Assembly (NCBI GenBank): GCA_964614185.1
Contig: CAZTKJ010000008.1
Span: forward strand, 1-64,000
Direction of reading: 5' to 3'
DNA: 64,000 bases
Source of the DNA: Suilimivivens sp964614185
GTDB lineage: Bacteria; Bacillota; Clostridia; Lachnospirales; Lachnospiraceae
In this document: one piece after another, positions 8,603 through 16,535 of the stretch
How positions within the stretch are numbered: the stretch's first letter is position 1
How the letters are laid out: every line of letters begins with the position of its first letter
Position numbers and translations under genes: made by a program
Notes under the pieces: model-generated
Database searches by the model: none
What the model was told of the DNA's origin: nothing
The model's input: only the letters and a program-made list of their open reading frames with translations

Positions 8603-8676
8603 CGTGCGTTAGAGGATTCGAACCCCCGACCTTTTGGTCCGTAGCCAAACGCTCTATCCAGCTGAGCTAAACGCAC
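8603..8676 (-). tRNA. tRNA-Arg (anticodon ACG)
   Basis: 74 bases. Acceptor GTGCGTT pairs with AACGCAC; discriminator G. D-arm GCTC/GAGC, anticodon stem TTTGG/CCAAA with loop CTACGGA giving anticodon ACG, T-loop TTCGAAT in a five-pair stem with two G-U pairs. CCA is not encoded. ACG is deaminated to ICG and reads CGU, CGC and CGA. A promoter (8706-8734) and terminator flank it, so it is a single-gene unit. Confidence 0.97.
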
Positions 8677-8705
8677 ACTTTGTTACAAGTATCGCAACAA
8701 AAAGT

Positions 8706-8734
8706 ATTTTAGTATAAACTCATAATTTTGTCAA
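8706..8734 (-). promoter_or_regulatory. Promoter of tRNA-Arg
   Basis: On the minus strand TTGACA (8734-8729), a 17-base spacer and TAAAAT (8711-8706), about 30 bases before the tRNA 5' end. Confidence 0.75.
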
Positions 8735-8754
8735 TAGGCTGCAACGAAAAATGC

Positions 8755-9360
8755 CTATTTTAATTCAGGATCCCTGCTTCTTGCCATAGCCTCCAAAATA
8801 TTGACACAGCCCTCAATTCCAAATGTGGCACGGTTTAAAAGAATGTCCTTACCTTCTTTTCTGTCCCACTTGCCGTTGGAATAATAGGTATAATATTCTC
8901 TTCTGGCAGAATCCATCTTTTTTACCAGTTTTCTGGCTTCAGCTTCCGATATATCATGTTTACTCTTAATAATTTCCACTCTTTTTTCAAATGGTGCATA
9001 AATAAAGGCTTTGATGCAGTTTGGATTATCCTTCAGAATATAATCTGCCAGACGTCCGATAATAATACAGGAGCCCTTTGCTGCTAGATTATGGATAATA
9101 TCCTTCTGAAGTTCAAACAGTTTATCTCCCATAGAGGAGCTGAGTCTTCCGATTGTCAGATAGGGACTAAGGGCATGCCCATAATAGCTTTCATCTGCAG
9201 GAGCAAGCACCTTGATATCTATTCCGCTTTTCTCTGCTGCCAGTGCCAGCATATCCTTATCATAGAGGGTAAATCCTATACGCCCTGCCAGTTCTTTTCC
9301 GATTTCATGACCTTCCGCTCCAAATTCCCGTCCAATAGTAATAATCAATTTGCTGCTCAT
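8755..9360 (-). CDS. Cytidylate kinase-like family protein
   Basis: 201 residues. The N-terminus IITIGREFGAEGHEIGKEL carries the GREFGxxG nucleotide-binding loop typical of the cytidylate-kinase-like family common in Clostridia; the lid region has KMDSARREYYTYYSNGKW. It probably transfers phosphate from ATP to a small substrate, but these proteins are distinct from the housekeeping Cmk and their substrate is not established. AGGAGG precedes the ATG. It lies 28 bases downstream of the glutamine amidotransferase gene on the same strand. Confidence 0.85.
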   Translation of the reverse strand: MSSKLIITIGREFGAEGHEIGKELAGRIGFTLYDKDMLALAAEKSGIDIKVLAPADESYYGHALSPYLTIGRLSSSMGDKLFELQKDIIHNLAAKGSCIIIGRLADYILKDNPNCIKAFIYAPFEKRVEIIKSKHDISEAEARKLVKKMDSARREYYTYYSNGKWDRKEGKDILLNRATFGIEGCVNILEAMARSRDPELK

Positions 9361-9388
9361 ATCTCCTCCTGTTAATTCCGCCGATGGT

Positions 9389-10099
9389 TTAACTTAAACA
9401 GGCATCCGTAAAACTTTTGAAAAGCTTCCGGGCATCTTCATCCGTCAAATAAAGAAATTCAGGATGCCACTGTACTGCCTGTATGAATTTCTTCCCCGGC
9501 ATATAAACAGCTTCTATCAGTCCATCCTCCGAAACAGCCATGACTTTTAAGGAGGGAGCCAGTTTTTTGACTGCCTGATGATGATAACTGTTAACCGCCA
9601 GGACTTCCTTATTTAAAAGTTTATACAATGGTGTATTTTCCAAAACAGCCACCTTGTGACAGGGCACATCGTAAGGCGGCTTCATATGATGCTCCGCTTT
9701 ATTTGGATTCTCATATTCTGCAGGCAGATCCTGATACAGCGTACCGCCGCATAATACATTAATCAGCTGAATCCCCCGGCAGATACCAAATACCGGCTTA
9801 TCCGCCTGTAAGGCATAAGAGAATATTTCCTTTTCCAAGACATCTCTGTCATGATTAGGCAGGCCGCACTTAGCGCTTCTTTCTGCTCCATATAACACCG
9901 GATCCACGTCATGCCCGCCTGTAAAGAGAAATCCATGACATATATTGCAAATCTGAATTTTTTCTTCCTCATCCATTTTAAGAGGCAGAATAAGGGGAAT
10001 GCCTCCAGCCGCCCTGATACCTTCCATATAGCCGGGCAGCATCCAGATACTGTCCCTGTCTTCATCAAACAGAGGAATCACTCCTATGATCGGTTTCAT
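9389..10099 (-). CDS. Gamma-glutamyl-gamma-aminobutyrate hydrolase-like class I glutamine amidotransferase
   Basis: 236 residues, peptidase C26/PuuD family. The nucleophile is C107 in FGICRGIQ, and H212 with E214 in QWHPEF completes the triad. Family members cleave gamma-glutamyl bonds, for example gamma-Glu-GABA in putrescine breakdown. It lies between an amino acid ABC transporter and the cytidylate-kinase-like gene, all on one strand with short gaps, so the imported compound might be its substrate or product; that is inference. AGGAGG lies ten bases before the ATG. Confidence 0.88.
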   Translation of the reverse strand: MKPIIGVIPLFDEDRDSIWMLPGYMEGIRAAGGIPLILPLKMDEEEKIQICNICHGFLFTGGHDVDPVLYGAERSAKCGLPNHDRDVLEKEIFSYALQADKPVFGICRGIQLINVLCGGTLYQDLPAEYENPNKAEHHMKPPYDVPCHKVAVLENTPLYKLLNKEVLAVNSYHHQAVKKLAPSLKVMAVSEDGLIEAVYMPGKKFIQAVQWHPEFLYLTDEDARKLFKSFTDACLS

Positions 10100-10135
10100 C
10101 TATGCCGTCACCTCCTGGTAACTGTGCCTGACGCC

Positions 10136-10891
10136 TTATAAAACTTTATTTAAGAAGCTGATGGTACGTTCTTCTTTGGCATGATTGAAAATCTCATCAG
10201 GCGTTCCTTCTTCCACAATATAACCGCCATCCATAAAGATGATCCTGTCTGCTACTTCTCTTGCAAATCCCATTTCATGGGTAACTACTATCATGGTCAT
10301 TCCTTCTTTTGCAAGCTCCTTCATAACATCCAGTACTTCTCCTACCATTTCAGGATCCAGTGCGGAAGTAGGCTCGTCAAAAAGCATAATATCAGGTGAC
10401 ATGGCAAGGGAACGTGCAATAGCACAACGCTGCTTCTGTCCGCCGGAAAGCTGCCTTGGATACGCATCAGCCTTATCCTCCAGGCCAACCCTCTTTAACA
10501 GCTCCATGGCTTTTCCCTTAGCTTCTTCCTTATTCATCAGCTTCAATTCCACAGGCGCCAATGTAATGTTTTTAAGAATAGTCAGATTGGAAAAAAGATT
10601 AAAATGCTGAAACACCATACCTATATTTTCCCTGACTTTGTTGATATTCAGTTTCTTATCTGTAATATGCTGCCCATCTATCATGATTTCTCCGCCATTA
10701 GCTTCTTCTAACCGGTTCAGACAGCGCAGGAATGTACTCTTTCCGGAGCCTGAAGGTCCTATCAGACATACTACCTCTCCTTCATGGACATCTACATTCA
10801 TATCTTTCAGCACTTCAAGCTCTCCAAAACACTTTCTTAAACCCTTTACGGAAATTTTAACAGGCCTTTCCGATATATTCTTATTTCCCAT
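10136..10891 (-). CDS. Polar amino acid ABC transporter, ATP-binding protein
   Basis: 251 residues of the GlnQ/HisP type. Walker A GPSGSGKST, Q-loop, signature LSGGQKQR, Walker B IMLFDEPTSALDPEMVGE and switch histidine in VTHEMGF are all intact. It powers uptake through the permease encoded just upstream, whose end it overlaps by 11 bases. About 11 extra N-terminal residues precede the usual start of the fold. It is closely similar to the ATPase at 62315-63037, so the window holds two paralogous systems. The substrate cannot be read from the ATPase. Confidence 0.95.
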   Translation of the reverse strand: MGNKNISERPVKISVKGLRKCFGELEVLKDMNVDVHEGEVVCLIGPSGSGKSTFLRCLNRLEEANGGEIMIDGQHITDKKLNINKVRENIGMVFQHFNLFSNLTILKNITLAPVELKLMNKEEAKGKAMELLKRVGLEDKADAYPRQLSGGQKQRCAIARSLAMSPDIMLFDEPTSALDPEMVGEVLDVMKELAKEGMTMIVVTHEMGFAREVADRIIFMDGGYIVEEGTPDEIFNHAKEERTISFLNKVL

Positions 10892-11561
10892 GAGATACCT
10901 TCCTTTCCACTACTTTGGCAAGCTTAGAGAGAATCGTACAGATCACCAGATAATAAAGCGCTACCGTTACCCAGATAGACATGGACTTGGCGGTTGCATT
11001 GGCTACCAGAATCTTACCGTTTTGAGTTAATTCACGGATACCGATAATAGAGATAAGGGAAGTATCCTTTAATGTAATAATAAACTGATTGATAATAGCA
11101 GGAAGCATGGTAAAAAATGCCTGAGGCAATATGATCTTACTCATTGCTTTGCCATAAGGAAGTCCCAGACTTCTCGCTGCTTCCATCTGGCCTATATCTA
11201 CCGCTTCAATACCTCCACGGACAATTTCTGCCATATAGGCGCCTGCATTTAAGCTAAGGGCCACTGCACCTGCAGTAAAAGGACCTCCAATGAGTTTCCA
11301 CTGAAATCCAAAAGGACGAAGGGTCTGCGCCAATCCGTAGTAAATAATAAAAGTCTGTACCAAAAGAGGCGTACCTCGTATAATTCCAATATAAATCTTT
11401 GATATCCATTCCAAGACCTTAACCTTGGAAACTGTAAATAATCCAAAAATGACACCCAGGACAGTAGCCGCAAGCAAAGACACAATTGCCAGCTTCACCG
11501 TTTCCATAAGCGCCACTGCGAACGTATTTACACTACCTGTTATAACCTCCAGAAATCCCAT
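10881..11561 (-). CDS. Polar amino acid ABC transporter, permease
   Basis: 226 residues of the HisM/GlnP family with about five hydrophobic segments. The EAA loop that contacts the ATPase is visible as EAARSLGLPYGKAMSKIILPQ. GGGAG precedes the ATG at 11561. The gene sits between the binding protein (93 bases upstream, with a hairpin in the gap) and the ATPase. It forms the membrane channel for an amino acid such as glutamine, cystine or arginine. Confidence 0.93.
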   Translation of the reverse strand: MGFLEVITGSVNTFAVALMETVKLAIVSLLAATVLGVIFGLFTVSKVKVLEWISKIYIGIIRGTPLLVQTFIIYYGLAQTLRPFGFQWKLIGGPFTAGAVALSLNAGAYMAEIVRGGIEAVDIGQMEAARSLGLPYGKAMSKIILPQAFFTMLPAIINQFIITLKDTSLISIIGIRELTQNGKILVANATAKSMSIWVTVALYYLVICTILSKLAKVVERKVSHGK

Positions 11562-11606
11562 TGTTAATCTCTCCCTATTTTGAAAATACCATATCCTTAC
11601 AGAAAT

Positions 11607-11636
11607 CTGCCTGCAGGCTGTGACCCCTGCAGGCAG
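11607..11636. terminator. Intercistronic hairpin between binding protein and permease
   Basis: A perfect 11-bp stem, CTGCCTGCAGG (11607-11617) with CCTGCAGGCAG (11626-11636). There is only a weak U-run on the minus strand. It probably causes partial termination or protects the upstream message so that binding protein exceeds membrane subunits. The second transporter has a hairpin in the same place (63767-63788). Confidence 0.7.
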
Positions 11637-11654
11637 TTATATCACATGGAAAAT

Positions 11655-12434
11655 TTATTCTGTCGCTACATACGTATTGATGATCTCATCATATTTTCCA
11701 CTTGCCTTCAAGTTTGCAAGACCTGCATCGAACATTTCAACAAGCTCAGGAGCTTCGCCCTTTAAAGTTGCAAAACCATAAGAGGAACCTCTTTCCATTT
11801 CAAGAGGAAGCTCTAAAGCAGTACCTCTTGAGATCTCATATCCCAATACCGGATAATCATCAAAGCATGCTGCACTTGTTCCTGAAAGGACATCCTGATA
11901 CATAGTTGCAGAATCTTCAAACTGAGTAATGGTAAATCCATACTGATCGGCAATAGATTCTGCAAAAGTACATCCTTCTGTACCAATCTTAGCAGCTACC
12001 TGCAATCCTGCAAGGTCTTCATAAGACTTAATATCAGAACCTGCTGCTACTGCCATGCCTACGCCTGAATCATAATAGGGTTTTGAGAAATCATATAACT
12101 CTTCTCTTGCTTCTGTAATGGACATTCCGGCAATAACACCGTCAGCTTCACCTGATTCCAAAGCCGTAACAGCTGCTGAGAATCCAACTACCTGTAATTC
12201 ATAAGTAAATCCCTGATCTTCTGCAATTGCTGCAAGGAGATCCAAATCGATACCTACCATTTCACCCTTATCATTCTCAAATTCAAAAGGTGCAAATGTT
12301 GTATCCGTAGCAATTACATAAGTCTTGCCTTCTGCTGCGTTTTCTGTAGAAGTTTCTGTCGTACTGCTGCCTCCACATGCTGTCAGTGAAAGCGTCATAG
12401 CTGCTGCTAATAATAATGCTGTTAATTTCTTCAT
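11655..12434 (-). CDS. Amino acid ABC transporter substrate-binding lipoprotein
   Basis: 259 residues, SBP_bac_3 family. The lipoprotein signal MKKLTALLLAAAMTLSLTAC has its lipobox LTAC, giving Cys20 as the lipidated residue. The mature part has the family pattern YVIATDTTFAPFEFENDKG, GIDLDLLAAIAEDQG and DGVIAGMSIT. It binds one amino acid outside the membrane and delivers it to the permease. A consensus promoter lies at 12525-12554 and AGGAGG precedes the ATG. The ligand is not predictable by eye. Confidence 0.95.
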   Translation of the reverse strand: MKKLTALLLAAAMTLSLTACGGSSTTETSTENAAEGKTYVIATDTTFAPFEFENDKGEMVGIDLDLLAAIAEDQGFTYELQVVGFSAAVTALESGEADGVIAGMSITEAREELYDFSKPYYDSGVGMAVAAGSDIKSYEDLAGLQVAAKIGTEGCTFAESIADQYGFTITQFEDSATMYQDVLSGTSAACFDDYPVLGYEISRGTALELPLEMERGSSYGFATLKGEAPELVEMFDAGLANLKASGKYDEIINTYVATE

Positions 12435-12524
12435 AATTTCCTCCTTCTTACGCCTGTTTTAAAACAGGGATAACACCTTCCGGCACTATCCCTCTCGATA
12501 ACATGGCGGTTTTACATGCAATAG

Positions 12525-12554
12525 ATTATATCATCTGCTATTTCATTCGTCAAT
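12525..12554 (-). promoter_or_regulatory. Sigma-A promoter of the amino acid ABC operon
   Basis: On the minus strand TTGACG (12554-12549), an 18-base spacer and a perfect TATAAT (12530-12525). This leaves a leader of about 85 bases before the binding-protein ATG. Confidence 0.85.
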
Positions 12555-12570
12555 ACTTTTGTATACAATA

Positions 12571-12598
12571 ATACCGACATACCAATATGTCGGTATTG
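12571..12598. promoter_or_regulatory. Perfect 12-bp palindrome upstream of the ABC promoter
   Basis: AATACCGACATA (12571-12582) and TATGTCGGTATT (12587-12598) form a perfect inverted repeat around CCAA. It ends 17 bases upstream of the -35 box, the place for an activator or an upstream-acting repressor. There is no U-run on either side, which argues against a terminator. Confidence 0.6.
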
Positions 12599-12677
12599 AA
12601 AGATATTAATATATCCTATGTATGCAAAAAATATAATTTTTTATTCATATATCAAAATCCCTATAAATACAAATACT

Positions 12678-12705
12678 GGGGCGGCATCTGTATAGATACC
12701 GCCCC
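12678..12705 (-). terminator. Hairpin after the PIN-domain operon
   Basis: GGGGCGG (12678-12684) pairs with CCGCCCC (12699-12705), continued by ATCT/AGAT. It lies 17 bases past the stop codon of the small partner gene. The following minus-strand sequence is T-rich but interrupted, so it is a moderate terminator. Confidence 0.65.
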
Positions 12706-12721
12706 AACTATCGACATAGAT

Positions 12722-12925
12722 TCATAACGGGTTGTTTTTAGAAAACGTGGCAGCTACTTTGTTTATTTCCTCTAATGTCATATCTTCAAACAAATGGCTC
12801 TGCCATTTTGTATAATCGAATTTTTCCCTATTAATAATGGAAATAAATTTTTCTGCCTCTACCACACCCATTTGCTGAATCAGGCAGTTAATACCCTTAT
12901 TCATAATTTCCATAGTACTATCCAT
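12722..12925 (-). CDS. Small partner of PIN-domain protein (putative antitoxin)
   Basis: About 67 residues from the ATG at 12925; an upstream GTG at 12934 would sit directly on the ribosome site, so I prefer the ATG, which has GGAAGG eight bases before it. The protein is short, charged and probably helical (VVEAEKFISIINREKFDYTKW, cut here to its core). I do not recognise a DNA-binding motif. It overlaps the end of the PIN gene and is translationally coupled to it. The tight coupling suggests an antitoxin, although antitoxins more often come first; this is inference. Confidence 0.6.
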   Translation of the reverse strand: MDSTMEIMNKGINCLIQQMGVVEAEKFISIINREKFDYTKWQSHLFEDMTLEEINKVAATFSKNNPL

Positions 12926-13367
12926 TCTGCTCACCTTCCCATCGTTGGATAAAGTCTATCGGATCTTCTATTACAATTCTATCTGTTCTATATTTTAACA
13001 AACGGATATCCGTCGTCAGAAAACAGTCACAGCCTGCAACAATCGCACTCGCAACATGAATTGCATCCTTTTTCTTAATACCAGTTTCCAGAATTGACTC
13101 TGCTTCTTTCGCCACTTCTTCCAGTCTATTATAATCAACATATATCGATGTATTGTTCCGGATATATTCACTAATCGCCTGTCTGCGCATTTCATACGGA
13201 TTCTGCTCATTTTCAAAGCGAAGCATATAAGAAGTTACCAATTCTAATTCTTTATTCTTAATCAAATCCTGAATATACAATTTAGCTTGTGTTTCCAAAG
13301 AAATACGCATTTGAGATTGAGTATCATATGGGCGGTTGAAACAGCAATTATCTAAATAAACTCTCAT
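12918..13367 (-). CDS. PIN-domain protein (putative ribonuclease toxin)
   Basis: 149 residues, the typical size of a VapC-like PIN domain. The acidic residues expected for metal-dependent RNA cleavage are present: D6 (VYLDNCCFNRP), E52 or E54, D101 (KKKDAIHVA) and D120 (LTTDIRLLK). The N-terminal LDNCCFNRPYD pattern marks a PIN subgroup common in Clostridia. It is followed, overlapping by eight bases, by a small coupled gene. PIN toxins usually cut tRNA or rRNA; whether this pair is an active toxin-antitoxin is unproven. Confidence 0.8.
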   Translation of the reverse strand: MRVYLDNCCFNRPYDTQSQMRISLETQAKLYIQDLIKNKELELVTSYMLRFENEQNPYEMRRQAISEYIRNNTSIYVDYNRLEEVAKEAESILETGIKKKDAIHVASAIVAGCDCFLTTDIRLLKYRTDRIVIEDPIDFIQRWEGEQNG

Positions 13368-13446
13368 AGTGCTGCCTCTCTAAGATATTTTGTTATTATA
13401 GTATATCTACTCTTCCAAAATTATGCAAGAGCTGAGTTTTTCTATA

Positions 13447-14148
13447 TCAATAGTATGGGCTCTGACCGCAACAGATTCCCCCGCCTCCACAGCAGAGATT
13501 GCAGAGCATATTGGCAATACAGAGCTTCAAACATAAACTGTTTCCGCCTACATAGGGCTGTCCATATGTATACTGTCTCTGCCGGTACCAGCCGCCGCCG
13601 TTTTCAAACTGATATACCAGATAATTATACTCCTGGTTAGAAGGTTCCAAAGCCGCTGCTCTTTTGGCATGTTCAAGAGCCGATACATGGTTTCCAAGTC
13701 CCCAATGAGCCAGTGCACTATAGTAATACCATCTGGCGCTTCTCTTATTCTCCGGCATATCATCCAGCACGTTTCTTGCCTCCCTGTAATAGCCGTTACG
13801 TACATAATTGCCTGCTGCCCGGATATAGGTATCCTCTTCGTACCCTGCCGTACTGCCTGTATAAGAGCTCTCAAAGCCTCCAAAGAAGTCCTCGAACCCT
13901 CCAAAGGAACCATTGCTGCCATAGGATGTTCTGCCACCCTCCTGATAACTATAGCCCTCTGTCCTCTCTTTCATGATCTGCCGGTAGGCCTGCTGGATAT
14001 CTTTGAACTTTTCTTCTGCTTGGGCTTTATTGGGATTATTGATATTGGCATCCGGATGATATTTTCTGCTGAGAGTCTTATATGCTTTTTTAATTTCTTC
14101 CTCTGTGGCGTTTCTGCTTACGCCAAGAACCTGATATGGATCATACAT
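13447..14148 (-). CDS. DnaJ (J-domain) protein with TPR-like repeats and Cys-rich tail
   Basis: 233 residues from the start at 14148, which begins MYDPYQVLGVSRNATEEEIK. The J-domain has the HPD motif at residues 31-33, needed to stimulate DnaK ATPase. A Gly/Ser/Tyr-rich linker follows, then TPR-like helices (ARWYYYSALAHWGLGNHVSA) and a short cysteine-rich end (CLKLCIANMLCNLCCGGGG). It is a co-chaperone variant, not full DnaJ. A longer reading to 14223 lies inside the neighbouring gene and lacks J-domain sequence. It overlaps DUF5685 by eight bases. Confidence 0.9.
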   Translation of the reverse strand: MYDPYQVLGVSRNATEEEIKKAYKTLSRKYHPDANINNPNKAQAEEKFKDIQQAYRQIMKERTEGYSYQEGGRTSYGSNGSFGGFEDFFGGFESSYTGSTAGYEEDTYIRAAGNYVRNGYYREARNVLDDMPENKRSARWYYYSALAHWGLGNHVSALEHAKRAAALEPSNQEYNYLVYQFENGGGWYRQRQYTYGQPYVGGNSLCLKLCIANMLCNLCCGGGGICCGQSPYY

Positions 14149-14968
14149 GCTTTCTTTTCTCCCTGACTGCTTCATAACGGTACCAGACGCCGGAATACAG
14201 TATATTCCTGAGTATTTCCACATTTTCTATGATGGGCAGTTTTTCAAATTCTTTGGAACATGCTGCCATCATCATAGTCAATATAGATTTGATCTCCTCT
14301 TCAAAATCAGGATTTTCATATCTTTTTTTCAGCGGGTTATATCTGTTTTCCTTAATATCTTCCTCAATATCCTCATAAGCATCCAAAAGATAAATGTATC
14401 TTCCCAGATAACTTCCCAGGATACGAAGATTCTCTTCCCATTCATCTTTCCTTACAGCAAACATCTCTCCCATGATTTCACCGAACAATCCTGCCATTTT
14501 GTCGATATCTTCATTATTATGGCTTTCCTGTATGGCCAACTCATGCATGAGGCTATCAATTTTCTTAAATTTCATGCTGTAATCGGATTTAATTCTTCTA
14601 TAAGCGCCCTTCATCAGTTTGCTGTAAGCAAGCTTTATGATCCTTTTTTCATCCTTCCAGTCATCTTTACATTTATAATAGGTAAAGAGCACATTCATAT
14701 CTGCACCATAATCGGTAAATGCATTACTTCTTGTTATGTGCTTTTCAAAAGGATGGGCAATACATTTAGTCATATCTTCTTTCGTTTCCGGTTCATACAG
14801 TCCTGAAAGCAGCATCACCAGGAAAGTCATATCGTAAGATAAGCTGATCTGGCCAAGAACACCATATCTTTTTTTCAGAGATCGGCACAATCCGCAGTAA
14901 TAAGAATGATAGATATCAAATTCTTTAAATTTCATATCTCCCTTATTGACAATAACGTATCCAAACAT
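14141..14968 (-). CDS. DUF5685 family protein
   Basis: 275 residues, matching by eye the DUF5685 family found next to J-domain genes in Clostridia. It opens with MFGYVIVNKGDMKFKEFDIY and has the conserved CGLCRSLKKRYG segment; the rest is helical and charged, with a DAYEDIEEDI acidic patch that recalls diiron or metal-binding helical proteins. Function is not known. It lies in a three-gene operon, zinc-ribbon protein, DUF5685, J-domain protein, which suggests a chaperone or assembly role; that is inference from context. Confidence 0.85.
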   Translation of the reverse strand: MFGYVIVNKGDMKFKEFDIYHSYYCGLCRSLKKRYGVLGQISLSYDMTFLVMLLSGLYEPETKEDMTKCIAHPFEKHITRSNAFTDYGADMNVLFTYYKCKDDWKDEKRIIKLAYSKLMKGAYRRIKSDYSMKFKKIDSLMHELAIQESHNNEDIDKMAGLFGEIMGEMFAVRKDEWEENLRILGSYLGRYIYLLDAYEDIEEDIKENRYNPLKKRYENPDFEEEIKSILTMMMAACSKEFEKLPIIENVEILRNILYSGVWYRYEAVREKRKHV

Positions 14969-14980
14969 AGATATCTCCTA

Positions 14981-15373
14981 TCAGCTTTTTTTAATAAATG
15001 TCTCACTGCATTTAGGACATCTGATCTCAATTTTTCCTTTTCCTCTCGGAATCCTGATCTTCTGTCTGCAGGAAGGACATTTGTAAATGTGATATACTTT
15101 TCTCTGCTGTATATTACTTTTAAAAGAAGATAATGACTGTCTGACTTTGTATTCAACTTTCAGATATCTGTTGTTCTCGAGGCTGCGTTTATAGGTATTC
15201 TTAGACAACATACGAAAATACGCCCACAAAAGACAGCTAAGACCCAGCAGATAAAAAAGTCCCATGCCAAATATGGAAAACGCAAAAAAAATAAGGGTCA
15301 AAACCATTAAAAAGCGGTTCAACTGGTCGTTCCCATATCTTCCCATCATAAATCTGTATAATTTTTCTCTCAT
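14981..15373 (-). CDS. Membrane protein with C-terminal zinc ribbon
   Basis: 130 residues from the ATG at 15373 (AAAGGTG nine bases upstream; a GTG at 15385 is less likely). Two close hydrophobic segments form a membrane hairpin near the N-terminus. The C-terminus has paired CPSC and CPKC knuckles 20 residues apart (KCPSCRQKIRIP to RCPKCSETF), a zinc-ribbon that would face the cytosol. It is the first gene of the DUF5685/J-domain operon, 12 bases before DUF5685. Molecular role unknown. Confidence 0.82.
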   Translation of the reverse strand: MREKLYRFMMGRYGNDQLNRFLMVLTLIFFAFSIFGMGLFYLLGLSCLLWAYFRMLSKNTYKRSLENNRYLKVEYKVRQSLSSFKSNIQQRKVYHIYKCPSCRQKIRIPRGKGKIEIRCPKCSETFIKKS

Positions 15374-15506
15374 GAAAAAACACACCTTTCAAATACTATC
15401 TTCCCATTGCTTTATATCTATCCATAATACTACTTCTATCTCTTCTTAAAATCAATTAAACCAATCTAAAGGAATCTAAAGAATTTATAAACATTTCTTT
15501 TCCATT

Positions 15507-15532
15507 AAAAAACGCAAGCTTAGCAGCTTGCG
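15507..15532 (-). terminator. Rho-independent terminator after the small membrane peptide gene
   Basis: CGCAAGCT (15513-15520) pairs with AGCTTGCG (15525-15532) around TAGC, followed on the minus strand by a run of six T. The rest of 15386-15561 is AT-rich and holds nothing else I can identify. Confidence 0.85.
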
Positions 15533-15561
15533 CTTCTTTATTATATCCGGTTCATATATCT

Positions 15562-15681
15562 CTACTGCTCTGCCTCATCATCCTGTTCAGCAGCAACTGC
15601 CGATACTACCGATGATACTACTGCAACCACTACAGCGATCAGAATAATCAATAAACCGCCTGCCAATAAAAAGAATTCCAT
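15562..15681 (-). CDS. 39-residue putative membrane peptide
   Basis: A short open frame starting MEFFLLAGGLLIILIAVVV and ending in an acidic tail (EQDDEAEQ). It has one predicted transmembrane helix of about 25 residues. AAAGGAAGAG lies at the right distance before the ATG and a strong terminator follows the stop by 30 bases, which supports a real gene. It lies 90 bases downstream of the nickel transporter ATPase and may be the last gene of the lar/nik operon or a separate small unit. Function unknown. Similar tiny Val/Ala-rich peptides are easy to miss in annotation. Confidence 0.6.
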   Translation of the reverse strand: MEFFLLAGGLLIILIAVVVAVVSSVVSAVAAEQDDEAEQ

Positions 15682-15770
15682 TGCTCTCTTCCTTTCTTCC
15701 AGCATATCATTTGCTGTTTTTATTTTACATGAAAATTAAATCCTTTTCAACTGAAAAATGGTCATGCTTC

Positions 15771-16502
15771 CTATTTCATGAACCGAAGGGGAAGTTCCAA
15801 TCCATTGCTTACAAGAAGTGCTTCATCTGTTAAGATTTCCTCCCTGCTTCCATCCCTGACTACTCTGCCGTCATTCATCAGAATTACCCTGTTGCAGGTA
15901 TCCATAATAAAATCAAGGTCATGGCTTGCTATTACCTTTAAATGATTAAAGCTGTTTAATATGTTGATAAGGTTTCTTCTATTTTGCGGATCCAGTGCAA
16001 TGCTGGGTTCATCCATAAGGATAATATCCGGTGTCATGGAAAGAATGGTAGCAATGGAAGCAAGTTTCTTCTCTCCACCGGAAAGCTGATAAGTATGCTT
16101 CTTTTTCAGATGGGTAATGTGTACCTTTTCAAGAGCTTTATCTACTCTCTCCTCTACTTCTTTTTCTGAAAATCCGTAATTGCGGGGAGCAAAAGCAACA
16201 TCATCATAAACCGTTGACATAAAAAGTTGATGATCGGCATCCTGAAATACATAACCGATTTTTTCCCGTACTTTTGAAAGCATTCTCTTTTCTACGGGTA
16301 TTTCCTCCACCCGTATACTTCCTGCAAAATCAGTGTAAAGTCCTACTAAAAGTTTTAAAAGTGTGGATTTCCCAACTCCGTTGGCTCCAATTAATCCAAT
16401 GGATTCCTGCTCGGAAAATTCCAGGTTGATTTTCTTTAAAACATCCCGATTTTTCTCATATCCGAAGCTTACGTCAGATATGGATATATGGATATGACTC
16501 AT
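15771..16502 (-). CDS. nikO: Energy-coupling-factor nickel/cobalt transporter ATPase
   Basis: 243 residues of the CbiO/NikO family. Walker A GANGVGKST, Q-loop in YVFQDADHQLF, signature LSGGEKKLA, Walker B IILMDEPSIALDP and a switch histidine in VIASHDLDF are intact. It energises metal uptake with NikQ and NikMN, encoded directly upstream. The last gene of larB-larC-nikMN-nikQ-nikO, so nickel is the likely substrate rather than cobalt; context decides this, not the ATPase itself. Confidence 0.92.
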   Translation of the reverse strand: MSHIHISISDVSFGYEKNRDVLKKINLEFSEQESIGLIGANGVGKSTLLKLLVGLYTDFAGSIRVEEIPVEKRMLSKVREKIGYVFQDADHQLFMSTVYDDVAFAPRNYGFSEKEVEERVDKALEKVHITHLKKKHTYQLSGGEKKLASIATILSMTPDIILMDEPSIALDPQNRRNLINILNSFNHLKVIASHDLDFIMDTCNRVILMNDGRVVRDGSREEILTDEALLVSNGLELPLRFMK

Positions 16503-16535
16503 ATTGTAAACATGTCCTTTCTTCTGTCTCCGTTC

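Noticed and set aside
14806..15449. Plus-strand frames opposite the DUF5685 operon
   Set aside because: They are shadows of well-supported minus-strand genes with overlapping starts and ribosome sites.
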